The notes beneath the pieces are model-generated. The model saw only the letters and a program-made list of their open reading frames with translations. It ran no database searches and had not been told where the DNA came from. Position numbers and translations under genes: made by a program. A stretch of 64,000 nt of DNA from an uncultured Pseudohongiella sp. (GTDB lineage: Bacteria > Pseudomonadota > Gammaproteobacteria > Pseudomonadales > Pseudohongiellaceae): contig OX638341.1 of NCBI GenBank assembly GCA_951812965.1, positions 3,082,438 to 3,146,437 on the forward strand. Reading direction: 5' to 3'. Positions 34,320-46,283 of the stretch are shown here, piece after piece (position 1 is the first letter of the stretch; every line of letters begins with the position of its first letter).

Positions 34320-35171
34320 TCAGGCGTCTGCCAGCGCCCTGGCGTGATGGCGGATGTGGTCTACGATGAATGTGGCGATGAAAAAATAGCTGTGGTCGTA
34401 GCCGGGTTGCATGCGCAAGGTCAACGGGTGCTTGGCCGCGGCGCAGGCTTTTTCGAGCAGTTTCGGCTTGAGTTGTTCCTTGAGGAAGCTGTCGGCCTGG
34501 CCCTGGTCTACCAGAATAGGCAGGCGTTCGGGAGCTTCGGCAATCAGTTCGCAGGAGTCGTAGTCCCGCCATTGATCCCGGTCCTGCCCAAGATAGTTAC
34601 CGAGAGCCTTTTCTCCCCAGGGGCATTGGGTCGGGGCGCAAATCGGGGCAAATGCCGAGACTGATCTGTACTTGCCGGGGTTTTTGAGCGCGATGGTGAG
34701 CGCGCCGTGGCCGCCCATGGAGTGGCCCATGATCGAACTGCGTTCGACATTGAGCGGCAAGTCGCTTGCCGCCAGAACGCGCGGCAGTTCATCGACCACG
34801 TAATCGTACATGCGGTAGTTCGCCGACCAGGGGGATTGGGTGGCATTGACGTAGAAACCCGCGCCGAGGCCGAAGTCCCAGGCGCCTTCGGGGTCGTCGG
34901 GAACCCCATCGCCCCGGGGACTGGTGTCGGGGCAGACGATGGCGACTCCGGCTTCAGCCGCATAGCGCTGGGCGCCGGCCTTCTGCACGAAATTGTCGTC
35001 GGTGCAGGTCAGCCCCGACAGCCACCAGATCATTGGCACGAGGCCCTTCGCCGCCTGGGGCGGCAGATAGACCGAAAACGCCATTTCGCATCCGAGAACC
35101 TCGGAGCGATGTTTCAGCTTGAACTGCCTGCCGCCGAAACAGGCAACGGAACTGACTATTTCAGTACTCAC
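34320..35171 (-). CDS. fghA: S-formylglutathione hydrolase
   Basis: Esterase of 283 residues (esterase D type) that hydrolyses S-formylglutathione to formate and glutathione in the cytosol, the second step of glutathione-dependent formaldehyde oxidation. Conserved segments: MAFSVYLPP, WWLSGLTCTDDNF, the nucleophile GHSMGGHGA (Ser at about residue 149), FAPICAPTQCPWGEKA, VDQGQADSFL with catalytic Asp, and GYDHSYFF with catalytic His. It starts 14 bases after frmA ends, in the same orientation, so the two are an operon. Confidence 0.96.
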   Translation of the reverse strand: MSTEIVSSVACFGGRQFKLKHRSEVLGCEMAFSVYLPPQAAKGLVPMIWWLSGLTCTDDNFVQKAGAQRYAAEAGVAIVCPDTSPRGDGVPDDPEGAWDFGLGAGFYVNATQSPWSANYRMYDYVVDELPRVLAASDLPLNVERSSIMGHSMGGHGALTIALKNPGKYRSVSAFAPICAPTQCPWGEKALGNYLGQDRDQWRDYDSCELIAEAPERLPILVDQGQADSFLKEQLKPKLLEKACAAAKHPLTLRMQPGYDHSYFFIATFIVDHIRHHARALADA

Positions 35172-35185
35172 TGCACTTCCTGTCG

Positions 35186-38546
<3,361 letters not shown>

Positions 38547-38549
38547 ACC

Positions 38550-38565
38550 GAACACGCACAGGGAA
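38550..38565 (+). repeat. 16-bp target-site duplication, left, of IS1202-like element
   Basis: GAACACGCACAGGGAA, repeated exactly at 39949-39964. Confidence 0.9.
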
Positions 38566-39948
38566 TGTTAAGAGCAAATAGAAATGTCCGGTTCTGTAGC
38601 AAATGATCTGTCCGGTTTGTTTTTGGCGTCTGGGGGGCCTTGGAGGGCGTAGCCCGGAAAGGCCCCCCAGACGCCGGCCGCCGCCGCGTTCCTACGCGGC
38701 GGTCCGTAAATTCTCCGTCAATAGTTTCCCCTGGGAGTCGTATCGCGCCAGTTCGCGCGGGCCGTGGCGGATCGCAACGCACCCATCCAGATACTGCAAG
38801 ACCTTGACTGTCGCCTTCACATAGTGACAACGGTACCGATCCGGCGGAATCTGCAGCACCTTTCGACGAAAGCGTACGCAGTTGTCGTGCCCGACGACCC
38901 GCTCATGGTGCTCGCACAGGATCTCGTCCAGCCGATCGGCGTCGCCGCAGGCCACGAAGGCGGACCCTTCCTCCCGCGGCGGCCGCGCGAACTCCGCGTT
39001 GAAGGCCGGCAGGTACGTCTCCCGCAAGTACCGATTCGCCGCTTCCATCTCCGCAACCCCCGCCAGCGCCAACTCCTTCACCAGTCGGTCCTGGTGCGTC
39101 TTGAACGCTCGCTCCGAACGGCCCCGCGCCTCCGGCGAGTACGCCGGAATCATCTCGATGCCCAGCTGCCTCATCGCCCGTCCAAACTGCGTCGGATTGC
39201 CCTTGTCCACTTTGCCGCCCGCCGTCGGCGTGTGCCAGTAGTGACTGCCGCGGTCGGTATACAGCGAACAGAACAGACCGCGCGCATCAATCACCTCGCG
39301 GATGCCGCGAAAGCTGCTCCACGTACCTTCCTCCTCGCAAAAGAACATCGAGTAATGCGCGTTCGTGGCGTCGTCCATGGTCACGATCAGATCCCACATC
39401 CGACCCGGCGCCCATTCATGGCGACTGCCATCCTGGTGCAACAGCATGCCCGGCCACGGCGCCGGCTCCCGCCGCTTGCGATGCGCTCCGCGGCGTGACG
39501 CCCGCGCCACCAGGCCCGCTGCCTGCAAGGCGTTCTTCACCCAGGTGTAGCTGCGCTTCCCGCCATCGCGCCGGTACCAGGCATGAAAATGACGCACGTT
39601 CCAACCCCGGTGACGGTTCCGGTAGCGATCCACCAACGCCATCACTTCGTCGACCGGCGCGCGACGGTTCGATGCTTGCGACAAGCGCTTGTCGATCAAT
39701 CCGTCCAGGCCCGCTTCCTCATACCGATCTATCCAGCGCCGAAACGTGCGCTCACACACCCCAAGCAGCCGCGCAGCTTCTTCCTGCGTCAGCCGACTCT
39801 CCGTCCACGCACCAAAGGCTTCCTCAAAACGTTCCATTCGCGTCTCCTGCAACCAAGCTGTTCGTCTCATCAGATGCTTCCTCCCGCATCCGATGAGAAC
39901 CGGACAGACCTTGTGCTACAAGACCGGACAGATTATGTGCTCTCTACA
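38566..39948 (-). mobile_element. IS1202/ISNCY-type insertion sequence, 1383 bp, complete
   Basis: Ends are related inverted repeats: left TGTTAAGAGCAAATAG, right end (complement) TGTAGAGAGCACATAA, each followed inside by two copies of CTGTCCGGT-type subrepeats about 26 bases apart. A 16-bp target duplication fits the long duplications known for IS1202-like elements. One intact transposase. Confidence 0.88.
38692..39870 (-). CDS. ISNCY/IS1202-family DDE transposase
   Basis: A 392-residue transposase. The N-terminus is a helix-turn-helix (LTQEEAARLLGVCERTFRRWIDRYEEAGLDGL). The rve/integrase core follows with LLHQDGSRHEW (first Asp), LYTDRGSHYW (second Asp) and EARGRSERAFKTHQDRL (Glu), a normal DDE set. 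A C-terminal domain ends YDSQGKLLTENLRTAA. ATG 39870 has GGGAGGA 10 bases upstream. Complete and flanked by intact ends. Confidence 0.92.
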   Translation of the reverse strand: MRRTAWLQETRMERFEEAFGAWTESRLTQEEAARLLGVCERTFRRWIDRYEEAGLDGLIDKRLSQASNRRAPVDEVMALVDRYRNRHRGWNVRHFHAWYRRDGGKRSYTWVKNALQAAGLVARASRRGAHRKRREPAPWPGMLLHQDGSRHEWAPGRMWDLIVTMDDATNAHYSMFFCEEEGTWSSFRGIREVIDARGLFCSLYTDRGSHYWHTPTAGGKVDKGNPTQFGRAMRQLGIEMIPAYSPEARGRSERAFKTHQDRLVKELALAGVAEMEAANRYLRETYLPAFNAEFARPPREEGSAFVACGDADRLDEILCEHHERVVGHDNCVRFRRKVLQIPPDRYRCHYVKATVKVLQYLDGCVAIRHGPRELARYDSQGKLLTENLRTAA

Positions 39949-40031
39949 GAACACGCACAGGGAATTGACGGGACACAACGCCCCATTTATGCTAGCCGGC
40001 ACCCCAAATTCCTGAAACGAGGCATGTAGCA

Positions 40032-40505
40032 ATGGCAAACAAGCTGCACAAGGCACTTCTCACATTCTTCTTTGCACTGGCGTCGACAAGCGCGCTGGCT
40101 CAGGACGAATCGCTGATGACCTATGACCTGGCTACTCAAGCCATGGCCGCGGCCGAGGCCTATGCCCGCGATCAAGGCTGGAACGTGACCATTCTCATTA
40201 CCGACCAGAACAACAATCCGGCCATGCTGCACCGTATCGACGGCGCGGGCGGGCGCACCTTCGATTTCGCTACCGCCAAGGCGCTGGTAGTGAACGAAAC
40301 CGGAATTGCCTCCGGTGTGTATGGTCAGCGAGTGCAAGCCGGCGAAATGGAAGAAGTCGAAGGCGGCGTCACTTTTGCCGGCGGCGTTCCGATCTTCGTG
40401 AACGGCGAGCGCATCGGCGCTATCGCGGTCAGTGGCGTTACAGCCGCACAGGACGAAGAAGTGGCTATCGCCGGCGCCGAAGCAATTGGCAGTGCATCCA
40501 ATTAA
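40032..40505 (+). CDS. GlcG/HbpS-family heme-binding-type exported protein
   Basis: A 157-residue protein with a signal peptide (STSALAQ) and a single GlcG/HbpS (DUF336) domain: YDLATQAMAAAEAYARDQGWNVTILITDQNNNPAMLHRIDGAG, TAKALVVNETG, and GGVPIFVNGERIGAIAVSG near the end. Some members bind haem or cobalamin-like cofactors; others sit with dehydrogenases. It begins a same-strand run with an alpha/beta hydrolase 19 bases downstream. CGAGG lies 9 bases before the ATG. Confidence 0.88.
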   Translation: MANKLHKALLTFFFALASTSALAQDESLMTYDLATQAMAAAEAYARDQGWNVTILITDQNNNPAMLHRIDGAGGRTFDFATAKALVVNETGIASGVYGQRVQAGEMEEVEGGVTFAGGVPIFVNGERIGAIAVSGVTAAQDEEVAIAGAEAIGSASN

Positions 40506-40524
40506 TTAACCAGTCGGAAAAACC

Positions 40525-41511
40525 ATGATGAATACTCATCTCCCGAGAATACTCCTGATCGTTTCGGCCATCTTCGCGGCCGGCGCGGTGTCCGCACAAT
40601 CCGGGCCTCCGAGTTCACCACCCGCGGACTGGGGACCTGTTTCCATCAATCTGGAGGAGTTCGAGTATCCCTACCCGGTAAGCTACATGGACTTTCGGGT
40701 GTATAACCAGGACGTTCGGCTAGCCTATATGGATGTTGCGCCTGCTGGACCCGCCAATGGCCGCACGGTGATTTTCCATCACGGCGGACTGTATTACGGC
40801 TGGTATTGGGAGAAACAGATTGCGGCGCTCAGCGAGGCAGGCTACCGGGTAATCGCCAAGGATCGTCTCGGCTGGGGGAAATCCTCCAAACCGGACATTC
40901 CGTACAGCATCAGCCTGTGGGCTTCCAACACCGCGCGCCTGATGGATCATCTGGGTATCGAACAGGCGGCGGTCGTGGGCCATTCCATTGGTGGACAAAT
41001 GGTTACCCGATTCGCCTTCCTTTACCCGGAACGCGCCACGCACCTGGTAACCGTCAATCAGATAGGCCTCACCGACCGGCGCAAAGGCCGCGGCTTCCAA
41101 CCGCTTTCCGGTGAAGTCGACACCAATCCGGATATGGACGAAGTCTATGCCGGCCTGGTGCGCTGGGCGGAAGAGAACTACGTCAACTGGCAGCCGGAGT
41201 TTGCCGAGCATATGCGCATCCGCTATGGACAGCGGCTGAGCGGCGACTGGCCGCGCGTGTCCTATATCAGCCGATTGACCGGTCAGATGCGCGGCATGGA
41301 CACTGTAGTCAACGACTGGCAACACATCGAGACCAGGACCCTGATCCTGGGCGGTGCGGAAGACTACCCGACTTACGCGGAAGAGGCGCGACACGCCGCC
41401 GAGATTTTTCCCAACGGCGAGGTAGTCAACATTCCGGGTGTCGGTCACAACCCGCATGAGGAAGTACCCGAAATCGTGAACGCGGAATTGATTCGATTCC
41501 TCGGTTCCTGA
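40525..41511 (+). CDS. Exported alpha/beta-fold hydrolase
   Basis: A 328-residue serine hydrolase with a signal peptide (GAVSAQ). Canonical elements: oxyanion HHGGLYYGWYW, the KDRLGWGKSSKP loop, the nucleophile elbow VVGHSIGGQM (Ser at about residue 157), the acid in LGGAEDYPT, and the catalytic His of GVGHNPHEE. Similar to haloalkane dehalogenase/epoxide hydrolase-like esterases, with unknown substrate. It lies between the HbpS-like and quinone reductase genes with short gaps. Confidence 0.88.
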   Translation: MMNTHLPRILLIVSAIFAAGAVSAQSGPPSSPPADWGPVSINLEEFEYPYPVSYMDFRVYNQDVRLAYMDVAPAGPANGRTVIFHHGGLYYGWYWEKQIAALSEAGYRVIAKDRLGWGKSSKPDIPYSISLWASNTARLMDHLGIEQAAVVGHSIGGQMVTRFAFLYPERATHLVTVNQIGLTDRRKGRGFQPLSGEVDTNPDMDEVYAGLVRWAEENYVNWQPEFAEHMRIRYGQRLSGDWPRVSYISRLTGQMRGMDTVVNDWQHIETRTLILGGAEDYPTYAEEARHAAEIFPNGEVVNIPGVGHNPHEEVPEIVNAELIRFLGS

Positions 41512-41543
41512 ACTCTCTGGTATCAAGGAGCGAAAACAACAAC

Positions 41544-42521
41544 ATGAAAGCAGTGCGAGTCAATGAATTCGGCGGCCCTGAAGTCCTTTCCGTCGAAGAG
41601 CTGGAAGTCCCCTCCCCGGCCGAACACGAAGTGCTGATCAAGATTGAGGCGGCCGGCCTGAATTACATCGACACCTACCAGCGCTCGGGCCTGTACCAGA
41701 TCCAGTTACCCACCACGCTCGGCATGGAAGGCGCGGGCAGCGTGGTGGCGGCCGGCCCCGACGTGAAAGGCCTGAAACCGGGCGACCGGGTGGCGTTTAC
41801 CAATGTGATGGGCGCCTATGCCGACTACATCAAGGCATCCGAAGACCGGCTCGTGCCGATTCCGGACGGGGTTTCCTTCGATGAGGGCGCGGCTGCGATG
41901 CTGCAGGGCTGCACGGCGCATTATCTGAGCCAGACGACTTACAATCTGGGCAAGCGCGACCGCTGCCTGATCCACGCCGCGGCAGGCGGCGTCGGCCTGC
42001 TGCTGATCCAGATGGCCAAGAACGCTGGCGCGTTCGTCATCGGCACCTGCTCCACCGAAGCCAAGGCCGAACTCGCATCGGCGGCCGGCGCCGACGAAGT
42101 GATCCTCTACAGCAAGCAGGATTTCAAGACCGAAGTGAAACGCATCACCGGCGGCGAAGGCGTTACCGTCGCCTATGACTCCGTCGGCAAGGCCACGTTC
42201 GAGGACAGCATCGACTGCCTCGGCAAACGCGGTTACATGGTGCTTTACGGCAACGCCAGCGGACCGGTCACGGAGTTCAATCCGGCCAGCCTCGCCGCCA
42301 AAGGCTCACTGTTCCTGACCCGCCCGGCACTGTTCGACTACATCGCAGACCGCGCGGAACTCATTCAGCGCAGCAGCGACGTCTTCAACTGGATCCGCGA
42401 AGGCCGGCTGCGCTTGCGTATGGAGCATTTCTTCCCGCTGACCGAGGCCCGCGCCTCCCACGAAGCGCTTGAGGGCCGGCGCACCACGGGCAAGGTGCTG
42501 CTCAAGCCGGAAGGGACGTGA
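41544..42521 (+). CDS. NADPH:quinone oxidoreductase (zeta-crystallin type)
   Basis: Zinc-free medium-chain reductase of 325 residues. MKAVRVNEFGGPEVLSVEE, LGMEGAGSVVAAG, the AGGVGLLLIQMAKNAG Rossmann motif at about residue 148, and DSVGKATFEDSIDCL are family hallmarks. It reduces quinones with NADPH in the cytosol, by one-electron transfer in characterised homologues. Closest to QorA. CAAGGAG precedes ATG 41544 by about 14 bases. No zinc ligands (Cys-His) are seen, as expected. Confidence 0.93.
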   Translation: MKAVRVNEFGGPEVLSVEELEVPSPAEHEVLIKIEAAGLNYIDTYQRSGLYQIQLPTTLGMEGAGSVVAAGPDVKGLKPGDRVAFTNVMGAYADYIKASEDRLVPIPDGVSFDEGAAAMLQGCTAHYLSQTTYNLGKRDRCLIHAAAGGVGLLLIQMAKNAGAFVIGTCSTEAKAELASAAGADEVILYSKQDFKTEVKRITGGEGVTVAYDSVGKATFEDSIDCLGKRGYMVLYGNASGPVTEFNPASLAAKGSLFLTRPALFDYIADRAELIQRSSDVFNWIREGRLRLRMEHFFPLTEARASHEALEGRRTTGKVLLKPEGT

Positions 42522-42587
42522 CCCTGCTCATCGCTCGACCGACTTGAAAACGGAAAGCAACCAGACTCAATCCATGAGGAATTCTCC

Positions 42588-43466
42588 ATGAACACCAGCA
42601 AAATACTGCTCGCCGCCTGTGCCGCGCTATTCATCGGCAACCTGTCCGCCCAGTCCATCGACCTCGGCCGCGGCGAACTGCCGGTGACCGTGCCCGAAGG
42701 CTACGTTGACGATACTCCCGCGCCCCTCGTGGTGCTGCTGCACGGATACACCTCCAGCGGCGCCAACCAGGATACCTACATGGGCTTCAGCGAACTCGCC
42801 GACAGTTACGGCTTCCTGTTCGTGGCCCCGGACGGCACGCGCGAGTCCGGCGGCGACCAGAACCGTTTCTGGAACGCCAGCGACGCTTGCTGCAATTTTT
42901 TCGAATCCGAAGTGGACGACTCTGCTTACATCGCCTCAGTCATCGAAGAGATGAAATCCGAATTCAATGTCGATGAAAACCGGGTATACCTGATCGGGCA
43001 TTCCAACGGCGGCTTCATGAGCTTCCGCATGGCCTACGAGCATTCGGACACGATCGCCGCGATCGTCAGCCTGGCCGGCGCCAACCACATGGAAATGCGT
43101 GAAGCGCCGCCCAATGGCGTACACATCCTGCAGATTCACGGCTCGGCTGATTCGGTGATCGTCTACGGCGGCGGCGACATCCAGGATGTCCGCTACCCTG
43201 GCGCACTCGGCACCGTGCGGCGCTGGGCGACATACAACGGCTGCTCGATGGAAGGCGCGGGGCGCGAGTTGCGCGACCTCGATGCAAGCCTGCCGGGGCA
43301 TGAATCCGGCACTTATCTGTTCGAGGCGGGCTGCCGGCCCGGTGGTTCGGCCGAGTTGTGGACGATTCCCGCCGGCGCGCATTCGCCTGTGTTGTCAGAT
43401 ACTTTTGCCGAACAGGTGATCGAGTGGCTGCTGGCGCACCCGAAGACTCGGGGCGAAAGCGGGTAG
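42588..43466 (+). CDS. LpqC/PHB-depolymerase-like exported esterase
   Basis: A 292-residue secreted esterase of the polyhydroxybutyrate depolymerase/feruloyl-esterase-like group. Signal peptide ends NLSAQS. Motifs: LVVLLHGYTSSGANQD oxyanion loop, FVAPDGTRESGG, nucleophile LIGHSNGGFM (Ser at about residue 139), HGSADSVI with catalytic Asp, and GAHSPVL with catalytic His. Cys pairs (ACCNFF, GCSMEG/AGCRPGG) may form disulfides. GAGGA lies 8 bases before the ATG. A hairpin follows the gene. Confidence 0.88.
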   Translation: MNTSKILLAACAALFIGNLSAQSIDLGRGELPVTVPEGYVDDTPAPLVVLLHGYTSSGANQDTYMGFSELADSYGFLFVAPDGTRESGGDQNRFWNASDACCNFFESEVDDSAYIASVIEEMKSEFNVDENRVYLIGHSNGGFMSFRMAYEHSDTIAAIVSLAGANHMEMREAPPNGVHILQIHGSADSVIVYGGGDIQDVRYPGALGTVRRWATYNGCSMEGAGRELRDLDASLPGHESGTYLFEAGCRPGGSAELWTIPAGAHSPVLSDTFAEQVIEWLLAHPKTRGESG

Positions 43467-43478
43467 GTCTTTCCGTGT

Positions 43479-43508
43479 GGGCCGGTTCTGAGCATTTCGA
43501 ACCGGCCC
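43479..43508 (+). terminator. Stem-loop between esterase and propeller genes
   Basis: Perfect 10-bp stem GGGCCGGTTC / GAACCGGCCC with a 10-base loop, 13 bases after the esterase stop. No T-run follows, so termination may be partial. Confidence 0.5.
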
Positions 43509-43529
43509 GCGACCTCTTGGGAGTTGACC

Positions 43530-44489
43530 ATGCGGGGTAGCCAAAGCCTGATTAGATCATTTGTGTCGGCCGTTGTTGTCGTTCTTGCTTCCTGCGGTAG
43601 CGAAGACAACGAAGGATATCGGCTGGAAGTTTCCCACCGGGTTGAATTTGAACCCATCGGCGAAATGAGCGGGATTGTGCAGAATCCGCTCGATGGTTCC
43701 TTTTGGGTGCATAACGACAGCGGAGACGAACCGCGGTTGTTTGCTCTGGATGCTGAGGGAAGAGTGCAAATTCCCGAAAGCCTCACCGACGACTTTCACG
43801 GCGAAGCGGTGGAAGCAGATAAGGAACCCTGGCCCGGGGTGCACATCGATAACGCGGTAAATCAAGACTGGGAAGACGTAACCACCGACGGCGTCAATTT
43901 GTACATCGCCGACATGGGCAACAACCGCAATACCCGTCGCAACCTGGGCATTTATGTCGTGCCCTGGGAGTCGCTAAGCGATACCCGGACGGCGACCGCG
44001 ACTCGATTCATTCCAGTCCATTACCCCGAACAGACCGGATATCCCCCGCTTGAGCGACATTTCGACAGTGAGAGCCTGTTCTTCGCCGATGGCAGCTTGT
44101 ATGCGATCACCAAGCACCGGCAGCCAGTTCCCATTCAGCAAGCGGAACCGGGAGCGAACCTCTACCGACTCGATTCGCAATCCGAATCAGCATCGAACGC
44201 GCTGACCTTGATCGACCATCACCCCGAACTCACTTCCGCAACAGCCGCCGAGTTGTCTCCAGATGGGAATACATTGGCCGTGCTCAGCTACACTGCAATC
44301 TGGCTGTTCGAGCGCCCCGAGACGGGCGATATGTGGCTATCGGCCCCGTCTCGCAAGTTGGCATTGGATATCGATACTGCCCGACAGGTCGAAGCCGTCG
44401 CCTGGTTTGACGCGGATACAATAATTGTAACCAACGAGCAAAGGGACTGGCTCAAGGCGCCAGTGGCGCTGTTTTCTCCTTCGGAGTAA
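43530..44489 (+). CDS. Beta-propeller lipoprotein, full-length copy
   Basis: A 319-residue predicted lipoprotein (VVVLASC). It has propeller-type strands: MSGIVQNPLDGSFWVHNDSGDEPRLFAL, DWEDVTTDGVNLYIADMGNNRNTRRNL, and ERHFDSESLFFADGSLYAITKH. It resembles SdiA-regulated or esterase-like propeller proteins, with no proven role. GGGAG lies 8 bases before ATG 43530. An N-terminally truncated, nearly identical copy is at 52057-52725, beyond the copper efflux genes. Confidence 0.8.
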   Translation: MRGSQSLIRSFVSAVVVVLASCGSEDNEGYRLEVSHRVEFEPIGEMSGIVQNPLDGSFWVHNDSGDEPRLFALDAEGRVQIPESLTDDFHGEAVEADKEPWPGVHIDNAVNQDWEDVTTDGVNLYIADMGNNRNTRRNLGIYVVPWESLSDTRTATATRFIPVHYPEQTGYPPLERHFDSESLFFADGSLYAITKHRQPVPIQQAEPGANLYRLDSQSESASNALTLIDHHPELTSATAAELSPDGNTLAVLSYTAIWLFERPETGDMWLSAPSRKLALDIDTARQVEAVAWFDADTIIVTNEQRDWLKAPVALFSPSE

Positions 44490-44497
44490 GTGTTACG

Positions 44498-44524
44498 AAA
44501 GGATGCCCACTTGGGTGTCCCTTT
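44498..44524. terminator. Bidirectional terminator-like hairpin
   Basis: AAAGGATGCCCA-CTTG-GGTGTCCCTTT, an imperfect stem with A and T ends, between the convergent propeller and PIN toxin genes. It contains the dispersed GGGTGTCCC motif. Confidence 0.6.
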
Positions 44525-44536
44525 GATCTGAAATGA

Positions 44537-44944
44537 TTACTGAAGCTCTCGCGCGGAAACTGCATGAGGATGACCGACAAGGAGTTTGTCTGCGGTTAGC
44601 AGCTTGAGTCCTTCCTCTTGGGCTTGTACCAGTAACAACTCATCGAACGGATCCTTGTGACGGATTGGCGTATCGAGTTCCCGCACGGCATGGGCAATTG
44701 TCATCGGCAGAAACTTTAATTCCTGGTCGGCCAGTGCTGTGATCACGTCCTCGGGAGAGAAACGGCTCTTGCGGTCCCCGGAAGTATGACGGGCGCTATA
44801 CTTCAATCGCAGTTCCCAGAGTGAAACCGAACTTACATGAAATTCAGCGTCACGAGCCGCAAGAATCCGGCGCTCCTGCTCCAGAAACGCTCCGGGTTTG
44901 TCCATAATGTCGTAGAGGTAAGACGTATCGAGCAACAAACGCAT
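44537..44944 (-). CDS. PIN-domain toxin (VapC-like)
   Basis: A 135-residue ribonuclease toxin of the type II toxin-antitoxin class. Acidic PIN residues are visible: LLLDTSYLYDI (D6), SVSLWELRLKY (Glu), KDPFDELLLVQAQ (Asp) and LLTADKLL (last Asp). It would cleave RNA in the cytosol when its antitoxin is degraded. It follows the Phd-type antitoxin by 8 bases and ends against a terminator-like hairpin. Intact, unlike the vapC remnant at 9.5 kb. Confidence 0.9.
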   Translation of the reverse strand: MRLLLDTSYLYDIMDKPGAFLEQERRILAARDAEFHVSSVSLWELRLKYSARHTSGDRKSRFSPEDVITALADQELKFLPMTIAHAVRELDTPIRHKDPFDELLLVQAQEEGLKLLTADKLLVGHPHAVSARELQ

Positions 44945-44952
44945 TAGGTAGC

Positions 44953-45216
44953 CTAAGAATCTTTGTCGAGGCCAAGAACCTCGCGACTAAAGGCTGGATC
45001 GTTGAATTCTTCAGGCCAACCTTCTCCATCTCCTTCAATTCCCAACCGGCGACGAGACGCTTCCAGTTTCTCGAAATCGATACCACCCCGCTGATCGCAG
45101 CGCACCAGTTCAACGACCGGGCGGCCATGCCTGGTGATGACGACCCGTTCACCGTTTCGCGCCGCGGCAATCAGTTCGGACAAGCGAGCTTTTGCTTCAC
45201 GCAATGCAAGTTCCAT
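44953..45216 (-). CDS. Phd/YefM-type antitoxin
   Basis: An 87-residue antitoxin. MELALREAKARLSELIAAARNGERVVITRHGRPVVELVR is the Phd/YefM DNA-binding fold; the acidic C-terminal tail (EGWPEEFNDPAFSREVLGLD) would wrap and inhibit the PIN toxin encoded just downstream. GGGAGCG lies 8 bases before ATG 45216. Autorepression of the pair is expected from the family. Confidence 0.9.
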   Translation of the reverse strand: MELALREAKARLSELIAAARNGERVVITRHGRPVVELVRCDQRGGIDFEKLEASRRRLGIEGDGEGWPEEFNDPAFSREVLGLDKDS

Positions 45217-45726
45217 AACGATTCGCTCCCGTGGCCAAATTCATGATCGAAAGTATGACGCACCGTTAAAATCGAATCAAGACTACAATGTGACCACAAG
45301 GAAACTTTCCGCATCGTCCGTATCGCGCGGACTGCCGAAATAGCCGCCAATCAGCAGCATCAATACTGAGTTAACAACGGTTAGCCTCATGGCCTGGTTC
45401 TATTATTTGTCTATAATTCTTGTTAACTGTTTTAGTAATTTGCCCCGCAGGGCGGCGCAATCGTCAACGCATTTCGTAAGTATACTCCGTCTGCTACGCC
45501 ATATTCCGTTCAATCTGAAGCCGCAAGAATCGGCGGCTCGCCTTCGTCAGGAGGCTACCGAGTCTGACCCGCGCCACGGCTTCAGGATCGCTCGCGCGGT
45601 TGTGCCCTTCTCGAACATGCCACGATGCCCGGGGAGTCTCTGGACTTGCCGAGGGAATTGGACTAGCCTGCGTGGGTGATCTCCAGATATCCGGGTATAG
45701 AATTGCCTCCATCGGAAAGCGGGAAT
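45217..45726. other. Intergenic region of 510 bases with a gene remnant
   Basis: Between the antitoxin and the copper cluster. It is AT-richer at 45350-45450. The only recognisable content is the deleted methyltransferase remnant at 45547-45618; a promoter for the efflux genes is expected in its right part but none is clear. Confidence 0.5.
45547..45618 (-). pseudogene. Internally deleted copy of isoprenylcysteine methyltransferase gene
   Basis: A 23-codon ORF MFEKGTTARAIL-KPWRGSDSVAS joins the first 12 and the last 11 codons of the gene at 54559-55089 (MFKKGTTARAIL ... TPWRGSDSQTF). About 150 codons are missing, in frame. Flanking bases also match: GAGTCTGA(C/T)CC(G/A)CGCCA on one side and TGCCCGGGGA/TGCCCGAGGA on the other. 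Confidence 0.75.
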
Positions 45727-46089
45727 ATGCAAAAGGGACATTGTCGGCATACGATCATTACGCTGCTGTTGCTGGCGGCTTTCAGCGGTCAGGCTTTGGC
45801 GGCGACCAGCCTATCCTGTGAAAATACATCTTCCCCCATCCACGTTCATGCGGATATCGAATTCGCGGAGATGGGGCACCCTCATCCCGTGAGTTCGGAT
45901 GAATCATCGGCGCAAAGCCTCGATTGCTTTCTGGAATGCGCATGCACTCTGAATGGCTGCACCTTTTCTGTATTGCCTTCATCCAGTTTGGATTCTCCCT
46001 TCAGCCTCATACCGGCAAACGGTCACTTTGACGAGTCCGTCATAATCCGGATGTCGGCTCCCCTGTTTCGCCCGCCAATCCTCCATTGA
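45727..46089 (+). CDS. Small periplasmic protein of copper cluster (CzcI-like, tentative)
   Basis: A 120-residue exported protein: signal to QALAA, then a short Cys- and His-bearing body (SCENTSSPIHVHADIEF, MGHPHPVSS, DCFLECACTLNGCTF) and a C-terminal FRPPILH. Size, position before tolC-like cusC, and metal-ligand residues resemble the small CzcI or DUF2946-type proteins that often lead heavy-metal RND operons. A metal-binding or sensing role is inferred from context. GCGGGA lies just before ATG 45727. Confidence 0.6.
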   Translation: MQKGHCRHTIITLLLLAAFSGQALAATSLSCENTSSPIHVHADIEFAEMGHPHPVSSDESSAQSLDCFLECACTLNGCTFSVLPSSSLDSPFSLIPANGHFDESVIIRMSAPLFRPPILH

Positions 46090-46131
46090 CAGCATAGCTG
46101 CGCCTGTAATTCGGGTACGCATGCCATGAAG

Positions 46132-46156
46132 TTCCAACCGGGGCTCCGCCCTGGAA
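46132..46156 (+). promoter_or_regulatory. Stem-loop before cusC-like gene
   Basis: TTCCAACCGGGG-CTCCG-CCCTGGAA-type imperfect hairpin in the 194-base gap between the small protein and the outer-membrane gene. It could attenuate or stabilise the transcript; no further evidence. Confidence 0.3.
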
Positions 46157-46283
46157 TGCCGCTGCAGCGTAACCCTCGGCGAGAGACATAAAGATCATTG
46201 CACTCCCAGGCTGGCGCAGCTATTCGACAAGAATGGCGGCGGCAAGGTATTCGCGAACGGCAACACGAAAGGAGCATTTGACG

